NCBI GenBank assembly: GCA_019828595.1 | Contig: JAHQRK010000024.1 | Location: 744,001 to 808,000, forward strand | Source of the DNA: Aphanomyces cochlioides | Lineage: Eukaryota; Oomycota; Saprolegniomycetes; Saprolegniales; Verrucalvaceae | Reading direction: 5' to 3' | Length of the DNA: 64,000 bases | Part shown: positions 33,594 to 45,325 of the stretch, in pieces | Layout: every line of letters begins with the position of its first letter | Numbering within the stretch: the stretch's first letter is position 1 | The notes under the pieces: generated by a model | Seen by the model: the letters and a program-made list of their open reading frames with translations, nothing else | Databases searched by the model: none | What the model was told of the DNA's origin: nothing | Position numbers and translations under genes: made by a program

Positions 33594-34345
33594 GATGGCA
33601 TAAAACAAGAAATAACTGGTCGAAAATTTGACATAACTACAAGGTTCATCTATGACCCAAAATAACGACACAAAAATCCCACATAGATGTAGCGCCGTAG
33701 TAGTAGATCACCTTTTCCAGCAGATTCTACTGCTCACGTCACGAAGATTCCGATCACAGTGAATGGAAAGCATGGTATTTCACTTGAATCTTTGTTTTGA
33801 TTTCTTGAGGTTTTCATTGGTCTCTGCTTAAAAAATCACAAACACACGATTGGCCGGTGCAAAGTTGCCCAGAGAACCTACACATACCCAAGGCATCAAT
33901 GGAACCAAGACAGCAAGACGACGAAGCTCGTGGAGCGTAGTGAAAGGGATTGTTGAGTGGGCCATGCTTAGTGAGCAATCTACTTTCGGTCGTCTTTAAG
34001 TGGTGTTGAGTACTTAAGACAGATACAGTAAGACAGATTGGTAACTTCATTCATCTCCAATTTTATTTCGAAAGAATGTCAGTAGTCCTCATGGCTTGCC
34101 GCCATTGAACCGGAGCTCCACGGCTGCCAGCACCCAAACGAACTCGTCTCCAGCATTACTGTGCATGACTTATGGGTAATACATGGGTTTTACGTACGAG
34201 AGAGCAGTAGTTGGGCAGAGTCACTCAATACTTTAAACTGTCTGAACAGTCACGGTTTTAAAATTATATGGAACAAAGTACAGCAGTTTCACGGACATGT
34301 CCTTCGTTTCACCGTCAGGTCACACAACATAATTTGCCAACAGAG
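33594..34345. other. No gene recognised; upstream region of a WRKY19-like gene
   Basis: Only short ORFs occur here (78-codon minus, 62-codon plus) and they look random. Confidence 0.45.
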
Positions 34346-34943
34346 ATGAATTCAGTCCAGCTCTCCCTAGCGTTCATCCTGGATGATCCGATGGCGTTGG
34401 CAACACCAATTGAATCCCTCCCACCTGCCTCTCGCCGATGCGAAGTGGCAAACTGCAGTCGATGTGTCGCAAGCAATGGTCGCTGCATTGGCCACGGAGT
34501 ACGACCGGTTGTCCTGTGTGACGTTTACCTTCTCTATTGTCTAGGGCGGAAAGCGATGCAAACGTGCTGGGTGTCGTAGTGGCGCCAAGTACTTCGGCTT
34601 ATGCTGGCTGCATGGTAACATCTGGATGACTCTATCAGCGATCTTACATTAATGGAATGTCCAGGTGGGTCCAAAACTTGCCAAGCATTGGGCTGTCCGA
34701 ATCGATCCAAGTCGCATGGACTGTGCTGGACCCATGGAGGCGTCAAACGTTGCCAGTTTCCTGACTGCTCAAAGACTGCACTCAAGAACAATCATTGTTG
34801 GGCTCATGGAGGCGGTATTTTCGATGCATGAAGTCTAGTTGCATAAACGTGATTTAGGCCGACGGTGTCCGACGAAGGGATGCAAACGACGAGCCTTTGA
34901 GCGGAACAATGGCTTCTGTGACAAACACGGCGTTGATGAATAA
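34346..34943 (+). CDS. WRKY19-like zinc-binding repeat protein (4 exons, left member of inverted pair)
   Basis: Exons 34346-34498, 34545-34614, 34665-34814 and 34858-34943 are joined by introns of 46, 50 and 43 nt. The spliced protein (152 aa) starts MNSVQLSLAFILDDP and has five C-x4-C-x9/11-C-x2-H repeats, such as CEVANCSRCVASNGRCIGHG and CPTKGCKRRAFERNNGFCDK. The exon lengths (153, 70, 150, 86) are the same as in the gene on the opposite strand at 35275-35880, and the exon sequences are nearly the same. The middle exons also match the gene at 7314. Role unknown; the WRKY19-like name refers to the Cys/His repeats only. Confidence 0.88.
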
Positions 34944-35274
34944 CTGGTCGGACGACAAAATCGTTCGAGTTGGATGTGTTAAGGCTTACAAAATGAAATG
35001 TGTCGTCGGCTTTTGACTTTTTGTTGATATCACACCTAAACACAGAATTCTGTCTGATTTCTCCTGTCATGAAAAGGAAGGCAGATTCAGAAGAAGGGAG
35101 TGCCTCCCTCCACTAATATCGGTGACTTTGACAGTAGATTGATTATCTCCATTGAAATCGCCCTCAAATTATCTACCATTCGATTCTTCGCAAGCCCTTT
35201 CTATGGCCACTGTGACGATAAAATACATTAAAATGTAACGCATCACATCCATCCATCTTTCATCATTCGATGGT
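34944..35274. other. Spacer between the tail-to-tail WRKY19-like genes
   Basis: About 330 bp with no ORF of note. Both genes end toward it, so it would contain both polyadenylation regions. Confidence 0.5.
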
Positions 35275-35880
35275 TCATGCACAGAGGCCGTGCTTGTCGC
35301 AAAAGCCATTATTTCGTTCAAAGGCACGTCGTTTGCATCCTTTCATCGGACACCGTCGGCCTAAGCCACATGTAAGAGACCAAAAAAGCGTTGACAATAC
35401 CTCCACCATGGGCCCAGCAGAGGTTGTTCTTCAGTGCAGTTTTTGTGCACTCTGGAAAGTGGCAACGCTTGACGCCTCCATGGGTCCAACAGAGTCCATG
35501 CGACTTGGATCGATTCGGGCACTTCAACACCCGGCATGTTTTTGAACCACCTAAATTGTTCGTTGTGCATGAGATTTTCAATCCATAGCCTCGTCAAATT
35601 ACCATGCTGCCAACATAAGCCAAAGTGCTTGGCGCCACTACGGCATCCAGGATGTTTGCACCGCTTTCCACCCTGAACAGAAAAATACAGTTGGCTAAAT
35701 TGCTCGCAATTGTTGGATGATTCGTACCCCGTGGCCGATACAGCGGCCATTGCTCGCGACGTATCGATAGCAGTTGGCGACTTTGCACCGTCGGGAAAGT
35801 GGTGGAATGCTTTCTTTTGAGGCTGTGAGCGCGACTGGGTCGTCCAAGATGAAGGCTAGAGAAAGCTGCACTGACTGCAT
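35275..35880 (-). CDS. WRKY19-like zinc-binding repeat protein (4 exons, right member of inverted pair)
   Basis: Exons 35728-35880, 35603-35672, 35401-35550 and 35275-35360 are joined by introns of 55, 52 and 40 nt. The protein begins MQSVQLSLAFILDDP and contains five Cys/His repeats: CKVANCYRYVASNGRCIGHG, CKHPGCRSGAKHFGLCWQHG, CRVLKCPNRSKSHGLCWTHG, CHFPECTKTALKNNLCWAHG and CPMKGCKRRAFERNNGFCDK. It is a close paralogue of 34346-34943 in inverted orientation. Exons are conserved, while the introns differ clearly in length and sequence. This suggests selection on the protein or gene conversion limited to exons. Confidence 0.88.
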
Positions 35881-37254
35881 CTCGCTTGGCAAAATCTGTT
35901 TTGGAACACATCCAATCCACCGTGGGAGATTCCGTTAATATAGGTCTTCTCTCAAATTTTGAATGTAAAGATGCGTTATAATAGGTCCGTTTTGAACTAG
36001 CTTAAGCAATCTGTCTGAAATCCTGGCGTACTTGCTGATAGTATCTTGTGCTCTTCTCGTTAGAAAATGTCATGTTTGGAGATAATGGCGTCTTCCACAC
36101 TTTTCCGAAAAGCTTGAAAAACACGGGGCTTTCGTCCAGAGCTGGCTCCTATCGACATCGATGAAGTTTTGCTCAAGTAATTGCTTCTAGAAGGTCACAT
36201 CATCAGTTGTTCCAGTCCAAATAATCGCCCAATCACATTGCAGATGCAAGTAATTCGACCAATCAAATGCAATCAGACAGACAATTCAATAAAAACCATC
36301 AATATTTTGATATTTAATATTTTTGGCGTGTTTTTAGGATACAAAAATCAAGTTAATTTAGACTATTCATGAAATATTTCTGACGCAGCCTTGGCCAGAT
36401 TCTCTGATCGAGTCATTTGAGAAGCATGGAGTCCCGTCAACTTTATTCAGTTGATCTGTCGACCGTTGAATCAGTTTAGAGTGGAGGAAGGCCAAATGAC
36501 GATAGCTGGGCAAGAAAAGAGAGAGCCATCGGAGGTTTCATTCCATCTTTGAGCTCCGTGGAGATTCAAACTCTTATCTCGCTTGGATCAGTTAAAAAAA
36601 TCAACCCTCAAGTTTCGCTTGATTGCCCAACCTCATGTCTCCTCGTTTCTTTCATCGATCCATCGACGCCATGTACTAGCAAATTGACAGTGACGATCGT
36701 TGTCGCGTTGACTGAATTCGGAGTCAATTGATGAAATGGATCAATGCATTGTCTGGCGTGGCCAATTGTCACTATTTATTGTCCTTTTCAGTGAAATGTG
36801 GACTTGGCAGGTCATTGGCCAAATCGCATAGCAATCTACTATGCTAAATTTAATAAGAAATATTGTATAGTATACAAAGTTAAGTACAATTTCTTCCTGG
36901 CAATGGTACCTGCATCCCAGAATACCTCATGCATGATTTCTACGCCCAATACAACCTCGCTATGAAGCGTCAAGACGCCGCGCGTATCTTCCGCGAGTCA
37001 GCGTCCATCATGGCCTTTCCCCACGGCCTTTCCCAAGTCATATAATTAAAGTGATTTGATTGGTCAAAATATTGAAATACTGATATATGATTGGCTAGTC
37101 GATTGCTAGTCGATTCTGGCAAGTCGATTCGATTCGACAGCCCAGTCCAATTTGGAATCGAATGCATAATACCAATGATATTGATTGCATCAAAAACTAA
37201 GATGACCACGAGGGGGGGATACAAAAGGATTGCAGCTATTGACAACAGACATGG
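35881..37254. other. No gene recognised; boundary between repeat-rich and gene-dense halves
   Basis: Short ORFs only. CCAAT-type motifs occur near 36229 and 36259, and small repeats of the cgattcgattcg type near 37100-37160. No transposon motif was seen. Confidence 0.45.
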
Positions 37255-39940
37255 CTATGTCCACCAAACAGCTTTGACGTCGTCTTGGCCAAACATCTTC
37301 TTGCATGTCGGGCATTTGCGATTCCGGGCTTTGAGGTTGTCGTCCATACATTTCTTGCAAAACATGTGCGAACATTTTGAGATCATGACTTCCTTGGGCG
37401 CGTCTTGGCAGACAGAGCAATTTAGTTTCTTGCGGGCTTCCAGCAATTCGTAGCGTTCGATCTCAGACATCTCGCCGCTTTCACCACTTGCTCGGGCCTA
37501 AGGGCGCGGTCATGATGAACCAGAAAGTATCGTAGGTGAATTATTACCACACGCAGTTTCTCGTTTCGTTCTTCTTCCTGTCGTTTGTACACCTCGCATT
37601 GTTCACACGGCGCTTTCTGGTCGACAGACGGTGCGTCCGAAGATCGGGGCAGTGTATAGGTTTGCTTGACTATCTTGATTTCTCTGGCGTAGTTGATTTT
37701 CTCCTTTTCCACCCCAGCTTTGAGCTTTTCAATGTTCTTCACATGTTCTCGCAGGCTTTCCAGTTCTTCCTCCTTCAGTTTGAGCGTTTCCTGTGAGGCA
37801 TTGTCAAAAATCACGAATTAATCAAGAACGTACTTGAAGCCCTGCTTCCAATGTCTTTTGAGTCTTTTGAAGAGCAACAAGGGACGCGACTTGCAGCCGA
37901 ACACCTGCAAGCTCTTCAAAGTTACTTGAATTCTTCTGCTCGGCTTTAAACAAGGCGGCATTAACTTTGGCCAGACTTGCATCCCGATCGGATAGCTTGG
38001 TCATCGTCTTGTTGAGTTGGGTGCGGACATTCTCCGCTTCCTTGGCAACTGCTTCGATTTCAGCGACAAGAGTATTAATTTCTTCTTCGTGTGTGGCCAT
38101 AATATCCTGCTTGGCTTCACTTTCATCTGCCAAAGCGACACATTTCTTTTCCGTTTCCATTAGTTTGGTCTTCAATGCTTCAAGTTCACGCCGCGCAGCA
38201 GCTTCACGCTCAATTGCCTTTGAAAGCTCAGGATGCCTAGTATGATTTCTGAATACACTCCGATATTACACAGTGGCTACTTGAAGTCGTTTTGAAGTGC
38301 TTCCAATGCAGCTTGACAATCACGTAGCTGTGTGCGCAGGTGGTTGATCTACCGTGATTTTCAGCACTTAAATAAGAGCTCGTACTCCTACTTCCGATTC
38401 ATTGGCAGACGTGATAGCATGCTCATGAAATTTTTCAAATTTGATATGCTTGCTGCGAGCATGCTCAAGCTGTTGTTTGGTACCAGCCAGCTCTTTTTCG
38501 AGAGAAGCATTGAGCACTTTATAGTCTGAAAACTATTTGACAGGTATGACTGACGACACACATCCAAGCTTAACAAGTACCTGGTCCTTGTAGGCTGAAA
38601 ATGTGGTCAAGCGAAGACGCAAATCTGCATTTTTGATCATAGCTTCATCAAGTTTGGCTTTGAGTTTATGATTATCCGCCGCGCTCTTTGAAACCTTTTT
38701 CTCCCATTTTTCATGCATGTGTGCTTCGATATCCTGCGAGCGTGAGAGTACTTTATCGTAAGTCCAGAAAAGTGACAGTACCTTAGACTTATATTTGAGT
38801 TTCTGTAGTGCTTCCTTAGTAGAAGCGAGTTGCTCATTCATATGCTCAATTTTTTCTTCATGCAACTTTTCCATAGATTCCATCGATTGTCGAATCTAAT
38901 CAGCGGTAAACGAGTTTAAAAGTATATTTTGGCAATTCACGTACTTCATACTCCATGGTCTTGGCTTTGCGAGTCTCTGCAACAGCTTTTTCAAGCATCT
39001 CGTTGGCCTCCTTAAGCTGTATTTGCAGCTTGTCGACGGTTAGCTGAAGTTCGTGCGAGTTCCCAGTACTCTAACTTGATATGAAAAAGAGAGAGGTATA
39101 TCAACTACTTGATGAGCCACGCCATTCGAAGTGGACGCCGTCTCCTTAACACAAGTTTGCTGATGGACACTACGATCATATCGGCGACAGGCAGCATGTC
39201 TTTCTGCTTCTTTTTTGTTGAGATCTTGCTTGAGTTCATGGACTTGACGTTTGTACTGGAAAAATCATGACCTAAATTATAGAAAGCTGAAGCAACGTAC
39301 CACTTGGAGTTTATCTTGACAGGCGAGCAAATCGCTCTGAGCGCGTTGCATAGCGTCAACTGCTCTCTTGAGAGCGTCTGGTTCATCTTTACCAGAGAAC
39401 TTGGAGAGAACAGATTCAACCCAAGCTTTTGTAAAAGCATTTTCGTTTTTCCACGAGCCGGCGTCTTCGTCTTTTACGTCTAGTGTCGGTTCTGTACCGG
39501 ACAGAAACCATTCATCCAGTTCGCATTTGATATCGACAGGAAGTGGCTGTCCATCCAAATCGCCTTGAGCTTTAATATCACGCTCAATGTCCTTGGAGGA
39601 ATCTACAAGCGTTCTTGAAATGATATCTTCGGGATCACAACTTCATACCAGGAACTAGCGTGTGAAGTGTCTTGAGCAAGATACTCCAGCTATTTAACAC
39701 CGTTTGAAGACGCATGCTCGTCTTGTGTCTGTCTCCGAAGAGGTCGGAGCATTTTTGCTCAAGAAAGTCAATTCGACGGTTCTTCTCCTGGAGTGCTTCT
39801 CTTAGCGCCGCGTTTCGCTCTCGAAGTTGCTTGTCCGTCGCTCCTTCTTCGTCCTTGACCAATAAGTCCGAGTCCTCTCGCTTTATCCTTTTCGAGTCAT
39901 TTCCAAGACGACCAGGAGCACTTCGCTTCCTCTCGTCCAT
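37255..39940 (-). CDS. Bre1-like E3 ubiquitin ligase (RING), multi-exon
   Basis: The ATG at 39940 starts an acidic/basic N-terminus followed by long coiled coils. The C-terminus is a C3HC4 RING (CSVCQDAPKEVMISKCSHMF, then CKKC, NRKCPTCKKMFGQDDVKAV). The end of the protein and the sequence around the RING are characteristic of Bre1/RNF20/RNF40, which ubiquitylate histone H2B in the nucleus with Rad6-type E2. Exons that I could place are 39649-39940, 39301-39602, 39109-39255, 38945-39070 and one from 38895, then about five more to 37255, with introns of 45-60 nt. The start follows the LRR gene stop (39997) by 56 bp on the same strand. Confidence 0.85.
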
Positions 39941-39996
39941 CTCGAAAAAATATAAAATGAAAAATTGTCTTTGCAGTTAATTAAGACAGTTCAATT

Positions 39997-41724
39997 TCAA
40001 CTTTTTGTTTTGGAGGATGGACTTTTCAAGTTGGACGTCGATGACGATGAAGGAACCTTGGGAAGCTCCGCTGTTTCGTTTGCTCCATTTGCTGTATCGA
40101 ATCGATTGAGTACCAACTTAACATGCACTTGACAATCGTGCTCTTGATATGTTGGTTCAGCCAGTGGAGGCGCCCCTTTTTCAGCTTTTGGCGGTGGAAC
40201 AGGTTGTGGAATTGGTGGAAGTGCGACCTTAATATTGAATGACTGAGCAACCGTCAGCTAGTATCACGAGTTATCAATTCACTTTGATCAATATCAGCGA
40301 CGGTCTACCTCTCCCATACGTTGTTCAAGGGACCGTGGAGTCAAAAACCCTGACAGGTCAACATTGACAGAACACCGCAAATCTCTCTTCCCTACAAGCA
40401 ATATCTGTTTGATAGAGCAATCAATGCAAGCTTACGGGATTCCGTATCAGCGTCCGAGTTACTCTTGATCACTTCAAACACGCGTAGAACAACGGTCCTG
40501 ACTGCGAAACAAGAGCACTAAAATCATTTGGATCACATGCTTACATTGAAAGCTATCGCGTAATGTGCAAGAAATGGGTAATGGAACTCGAGAGCATTCG
40601 AAGTGCACGTTTGGATGACCTGCTGCCTCTGTGGTTGAGAGATTGAGAAGATCAGGCGATAATTCAATCGTTGCTTCGTACAACACCACATCAGTTTTGT
40701 AGAGTCCCACAACATCCACATCCATGGTCAATTCTGCCGAGTTTTGAGTCGACAACGGAGTCTGCTGCGCAGCTTCATTCTCCGTGTCGTTAATCTCAAT
40801 ATCGTCCAGGACAGTCAAGCTTGGTATTGCAGCAAGAAGACCATGTCTGTATCCACGCGAGAGAAAAACAGGATTACCTTGGAGAAATAGATGCTTGATA
40901 TTAACGAGTCCACGAAGTGCCATCAGCGTCGCTGACAGATCTTCGATGACATTGAAAGACAGATCAAGGGATAGTAAGCGCTCAGGATGGGACACGCTAG
41001 GTATTTGAGCAAGTTTGTTCAGACCGAGACCAAGATGCACAAGTGCTGGGCAATTGTGAATACCGACTTTGTCGAGTTGATTCATATACGCATCGAGTTC
41101 TTGCAACGATGGAGGTAGCTCCTTTAATACAGTCAGACTGTTTTCGCTCACGTCAAGACGCTCGAGATTGCAGCAAGATTTGCTGAAAGTCTCATCGATG
41201 GAGTGGATTGCGAGTTTGGTCAAGCGAAGGTTATGAAGCATCTTGAAGAGTTTTGAGCGTTCCCATGTATCTTGAACAATGTCGTCCAGATCAGAGCACC
41301 AGTCAAGAGTGCAAGCATCCACGTCGGAGTATGTGTTGCCGAGCGTCGAGCGAAGAAATTTATCGTTGTGCTTACTCTCGTTCTTTCGAGCAGCTTCACT
41401 TGAAGATCCGAAGCGCAAATCAAATTCAGCTAGCTGGCGCTGGCATTCTCGGTAATCAACGGGGGCATCATCTTTAGCTACAGTTGCTCTCTTCTCTTTC
41501 GTCTTGGCTCCGCTGTGGACAGTGATGCCCATTGTAGACAAAAGCAGCAATTCCAGCGCATCACTCGCAGTCTTTGGCACCGATTGCGCCGCTTGGGTGT
41601 CGAGTGTCATTTCAAGCGATGAAACCGACGCTGCTGTTTCACCAGATATTGTTGCCACTGGGTGAATCAAAATTGCCTTCCGGGAATGTCTTATGCTACC
41701 AATCACCAATGCATCCGTGAACAT
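39997..41724 (-). CDS. Leucine-rich repeat protein, LRRC43-like (4 exons)
   Basis: Exons are 40545-41724, 40436-40501, 40309-40391 and 39997-40257, giving about 529 aa if the ATG at 41724 is used; a later ATG is possible. The middle carries LRRs: LHNLRLTKLAIHSID, LERLDVSENSLTVLKELP, LVHLGLGLNKLAQIP, LLSLDLSFNVIEDLSATL, IKHLFLQGNPV. An LRR cap and a C-terminal region with Pro-rich PPIPQPVPPPK follow. The arrangement resembles LRRC43, a protein associated with ciliated cells, but this is recognition by eye. Some coding-looking sequence upstream (41850-41990) could be an additional 5' exon. Confidence 0.72.
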
Positions 41725-42023
41725 TTCAAACACAATGGCGACTGTTTTGGCATCAGGGTGTATTTCTCAGCAACGCATATTGCGTCAAGAATTATTTCCT
41801 TCACCATGTTATTTCCCCACATCTCAGGAAATGACATCAATGTTGTCATCTGCAGTGAGAGTCCAGACGTTCACAGCACTTTGATTGCAACAAACCAAAA
41901 TTCCATGCCACCCAGAGAGTTTGCACTCCTGAAATTCTTTCAAGTTCGAGTGCTTGATTGCCAATGTATAAGACACCCTGAAACCCTTGATGCGTCAAGA
42001 AAATTCAAAGCAAATTAGCAATC

Positions 42024-43086
42024 TTATTGCCACATCTTGCGTGGCTTCATGTGGAAGTTCTCATAGAGGCGCATCAAGTTACGTTCGAGCATGGCAACAG
42101 TGACTTTGCCGACAAGTGGAACATACGTCACGTTGGGAATCTAGGACACAATATGAGAAGGAGTGGAGTGTGAAAATCAAACCTTCAAGAGAGCTTCTTC
42201 GTCGACGTTCTTGTAAGACGCAACATTGATCACGACTGTTCCTTCAGACACCCATTCGAGAGGGAGCTTGTAGCTCTTGACAGGCACACCAGTGATAATG
42301 ACATGCGACTTTTTGCACGCGGATTCAGGAGTTTCATCCGTCTATCCAACATTATGAGCACATGGATTACAGGCAGTAACTATACCTCAATCAATTTGCC
42401 GCGGCGAAACAAGTAAAGAGAACTGATGTCAACACTGAAAACGTCAGCACCATCGTTCGCCAACATAGCAGCAAGTGGGCGACCCACAATGTCACTGCGG
42501 TTGATGATGGTAATACGCTTGCCCAACAAATGTTCGCCTTGAGGTTGTCTATGAACATGGATAAGATCTTGCCAAAATGCATTTCGTACCCAAAGTTGTA
42601 GACATTGAGGTGTTCCAAAATCTTGACAATGGCAAGAGGCGTGCAGGGCAAGACACACTTTTGGGTGTGTTCATCGTCAACGTACCGAATGTTGCGGTAG
42701 AGGTTTGAGCGATAAAAGTGGCACAAGCCTTCGACATCCTTCTTGATGGAAATACCGTCACGGATGAAATCGTCCATGGTGCCACCATAGAACGATGGGA
42801 ACGTGCCAAAGCAAGGGTAGTAGACCAAAATACCATGGACTTCAGGATCGCGGTTGGCTTCTTCAACAGCATCTTGCAAGTGTTCCTTTTGAACTTCACG
42901 CAATTCGTAACGGATGCCATCTCGGATGCATGCTTTGCCAGTCCATTCGGCATACTTGCGAGCAGAGACATCGTCGTTGGCCAGAAATCCCACAAGCTTT
43001 GGGCCCACGCCATGCAATTCCTTGTTGACGTATTCCTTCATAGCCTCACAGAAAGGTGCGGCAACAGTCGCGGCGTCGAGTTTCAT
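42024..43086 (-). CDS. MTD1: NAD-dependent methylenetetrahydrofolate dehydrogenase, MTD1 type (4 exons, 311 aa)
   Basis: Exons are 42590-43086, 42386-42548, 42183-42341 and 42024-42140, with introns of 41, 44 and 42 nt. The enzyme oxidises 5,10-methylene-THF to methenyl-THF with NAD in one-carbon metabolism. Diagnostic segments are the catalytic Y/K region KYAEWTGKACIRDGI, GILVYYPCFG, KDVEGLCHFYRSNLYRN, LPCTPLAIVKILEHL, the dinucleotide-fold stretch INRSDIVGRPLAAMLANDGA, and the C-terminal GKVTVAMLERNLMRL. The order and spacing fit the yeast MTD1 monofunctional family rather than bifunctional FolD. The length is close to the family's roughly 320 aa. ATTGG/CCAAT boxes lie 37-92 bp upstream (43123, 43147, 43173). 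Confidence 0.92.
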
Positions 43087-43119
43087 CTTTGGATGGCTTT
43101 TCTTCAATGCACATCTCGA

Positions 43120-43180
43120 CCGATTGGATTGTAAAAGAAGAATCGGATTGGATTGAAATATTTTATTATAAGCCAATCAA
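43120..43180 (-). promoter_or_regulatory. CCAAT-box cluster upstream of the MTD1-like gene
   Basis: ATTGG occurs at 43123-43127 and 43147-43151 and CCAAT at 43173-43177, all within 92 bp of the start codon at 43086. Similar boxes precede several other genes in this window. NF-Y-type binding is inferred. Confidence 0.4.
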
Positions 43181-43911
43181 GTCACTTCGACATTGATGAA
43201 TGGTTTGGACATGCGGCTCAACTTTGAGATCACGTAAGATGAAAAATATCGCCAAACTTGCAAGTTGGATTACAAGGAGGACAAAGAAGCTTGAAACTAC
43301 CCATATTACTCCATGGTTTGTTGAAAAGAGCTCATTTTAATCAGTGCTATCGGGCCATAATTTGCATTGGACATCCCATCTGAAAATTCTCATGATAGGT
43401 GTAGGTTTTAACTGAAGAGGCGAAAAAGACGACGCCATTTTTTTTCCTAGCGGCTTTGTCGTCGCACAGCACTGTGGATTGTTCTTTTTATTTGCTAGTA
43501 TTCATCATAGGAATGCCTTGATAAACGGAGTTGACGTGATGACAATTACCGTTGGGGGTGCTCTTGAGTGAAAGAAAGTTGGTATGAAGTTCTAGCCAAT
43601 CAGAGTCGATAATGTACTTTTTAAGCAAATTGATTGGTTGGAATAGTAAATCGCTCCATCATAGCATGCTCTCTCGAGAGCGCCGTGTCTTCCACGTAAG
43701 CAACATCAAGGTTTTCTTTAAGCCTTAAGAGCCAACATGATTGTTCCGCGGTGTGCACTCGGCCTTCTGACTGTTGGTTTCACAACCAGGCTTAAACCAA
43801 TCGTTATCCGGACAGCTGAGTGCTCTGTAAAATTAAAATAAAGAAGAAAGAATGTTTGATACAAATATAAAGTATAACCATATATAATAATATTATCAGC
43901 AGACAAAGTTG

Positions 43912-43933
43912 ATTGGTTCCCGCTTATTATTGG
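43912..43933 (+). promoter_or_regulatory. Two ATTGG boxes upstream of the eL28 gene
   Basis: ATTGG occurs at 43912-43916 and 43929-43933, about 80-100 bp before the proposed first splice donor at 44014. Confidence 0.4.
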
Positions 43934-44167
43934 TTGGGAGAAGACTGGTTGGCTGGCTGGCACGAAAGCGGTCTCAATTTGGGTTTGCATTTCCTCAAGA
44001 CAAGAAACCAAGGTAAGGTAGATGGCGGCCAGTTGTATGGAACGAGCACTTGGAGGCTCGATTGTATGCTTGTATATTGCAGGGAAAGCGTGGTTTTACC
44101 CACCAATATACAGGATTTGTTGCTATGAGGCATGCAACGAATATGAAGCTGATCGGAATTGTCATAG

Positions 44168-44599
44168 ATGAGCAACGATACTTTGACCTGGTTGTTGACC
44201 AAGAGCACGTCGTCCTTCTTGGTGAAGGGTGTCCAACCCAACAATGACTTCTCGCGCGCCAAGTTCAACTTGTTGAACCGCCACAGCCGCAAGTACGATG
44301 GTTTGTCCGCCAACAAGGCCGTTGACATTTCGTTGAACGACAAGAAGGTTGTGTTGACGACCAAGATCGCCAAGAGCAGCAAGTTCCCTGCCAAGGCTAT
44401 CCACACCGTCCCTTTGAACAAGGCTTTCCGTGCCAACGCCCACACGATCCGCGCTGAAATCTCCCGCAACTTTTACCGTGGTGACTTGAAGCGTGCTGCT
44501 CTTGCCCGATGGACGCAATTGAACCGCGTTGCCAAGATTGAAAAGGGTGTGCTCAAGAAGTCCATTGTCAAGACCAAGCGCAACCAATTCAAGGCTTAA
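44168..44599 (+). CDS. RPL28: 60S ribosomal protein eL28
   Basis: The single coding exon gives a 143-aa basic protein starting MSNDTLTWLLTKSTSSFLVK. The pattern (L-x-W near the N-terminus, NNDFSRAKFNLLNRHSRKYD with GLSANKAV after it, and basic C-terminal KKSIVKTKRNQFKA) is that of eukaryotic eL28, a structural protein of the large ribosomal subunit. The ATG at 44168 directly follows a good splice acceptor (gtcatag), and a GTAAGG donor lies at about 44014. I therefore infer a 5'UTR intron of about 150 nt ending right before the start codon. Large antisense ORFs here are shadows of the biased codon use. Confidence 0.92.
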   Translation: MSNDTLTWLLTKSTSSFLVKGVQPNNDFSRAKFNLLNRHSRKYDGLSANKAVDISLNDKKVVLTTKIAKSSKFPAKAIHTVPLNKAFRANAHTIRAEISRNFYRGDLKRAALARWTQLNRVAKIEKGVLKKSIVKTKRNQFKA

Positions 44600-45325
44600 A
44601 GAGAGATAATCTTCGACAGGTTTCTTGAAATGCAGCCCTATCTCCTAAGGTTAACGTCGAATGCAAGTCTGGGATTCTATTTGCACGCATCCTTCCAAGT
44701 CAGGAACATGACTATATGCAGCTACACCTAAGCAAGGCAGTCAGAAAGGCCATCAACATCGGGCAGACAACAACTTCGTTAGAATTGACGTGCTGCATGA
44801 AACCTCATACTGCGAAAAGCAGTAACCTCACCTTGCTGGTCTAAGAGAAGTTGATGGACACCGAGGTAGTTCTCAACTCAAAGTAACATGAAATTCTGCT
44901 TGGGCAGATTGATTCAGTGCAGATCTCGATGCACTACATCTTGGTTGCAAACTGTTAATCAAAATATGCTTGCTCCATGTAAGGACAAGGTAATCAATTT
45001 AGAATTTTGACGTTGGAGAGAGCAAGCATCTAGTGGTGCAGGGGATGCCTTCAATCTCCTTCTCAGCTTTACTAACTCAACTGGTTTTGCCCCCCCCCCA
45101 CTTGTGATGAAGGTCGGCATGATTGATCCATTAGTCTCGAAATTGCTAAAGAGTATGCTTGAATTGGCAGTCCCTCGTGCATGGAAAGCAAGCGAACTCT
45201 GCAAGTTGGACGGTGAAGACAGCAAGTACTATTGTGTTTTCGATGGCAATATATTGAAAATATGTTCATGAACACTGTCGTCCATTTTGAAAAGCATTCC
45301 AAGAATAGAGCTGGAGTAAACAAGC
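44600..45325. other. No gene seen
   Basis: Intergenic region between eL28 and the first FHA gene. It contains a C9 homopolymer (about 45089) and only short random-looking ORFs. Confidence 0.5.

Larger units (their letters stand above)
43087..44014. other. Divergent intergenic region MTD1-like / eL28
   Basis: No gene seen. Apart from the CCAAT/ATTGG boxes at both ends, a short T-run (43440) is the only notable feature. Confidence 0.5.

Noticed and set aside
38728..38780. In-frame 48-nt stretch with GT..AG borders inside the Bre1-like gene
   Set aside because: It can be read as an intron or as coding sequence without a stop; I treat it as a probable intron but do not claim an unusual insertion.
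41662..42018. 118-codon plus-strand ORF between the LRR and MTD1-like genes
   Set aside because: It overlaps the 5' end of the LRR gene in antisense and shows no family features.
43927..44587. Long antisense ORFs (180 and 141 codons) over eL28
   Set aside because: They mirror a strongly codon-biased ribosomal protein gene and have no own motifs.
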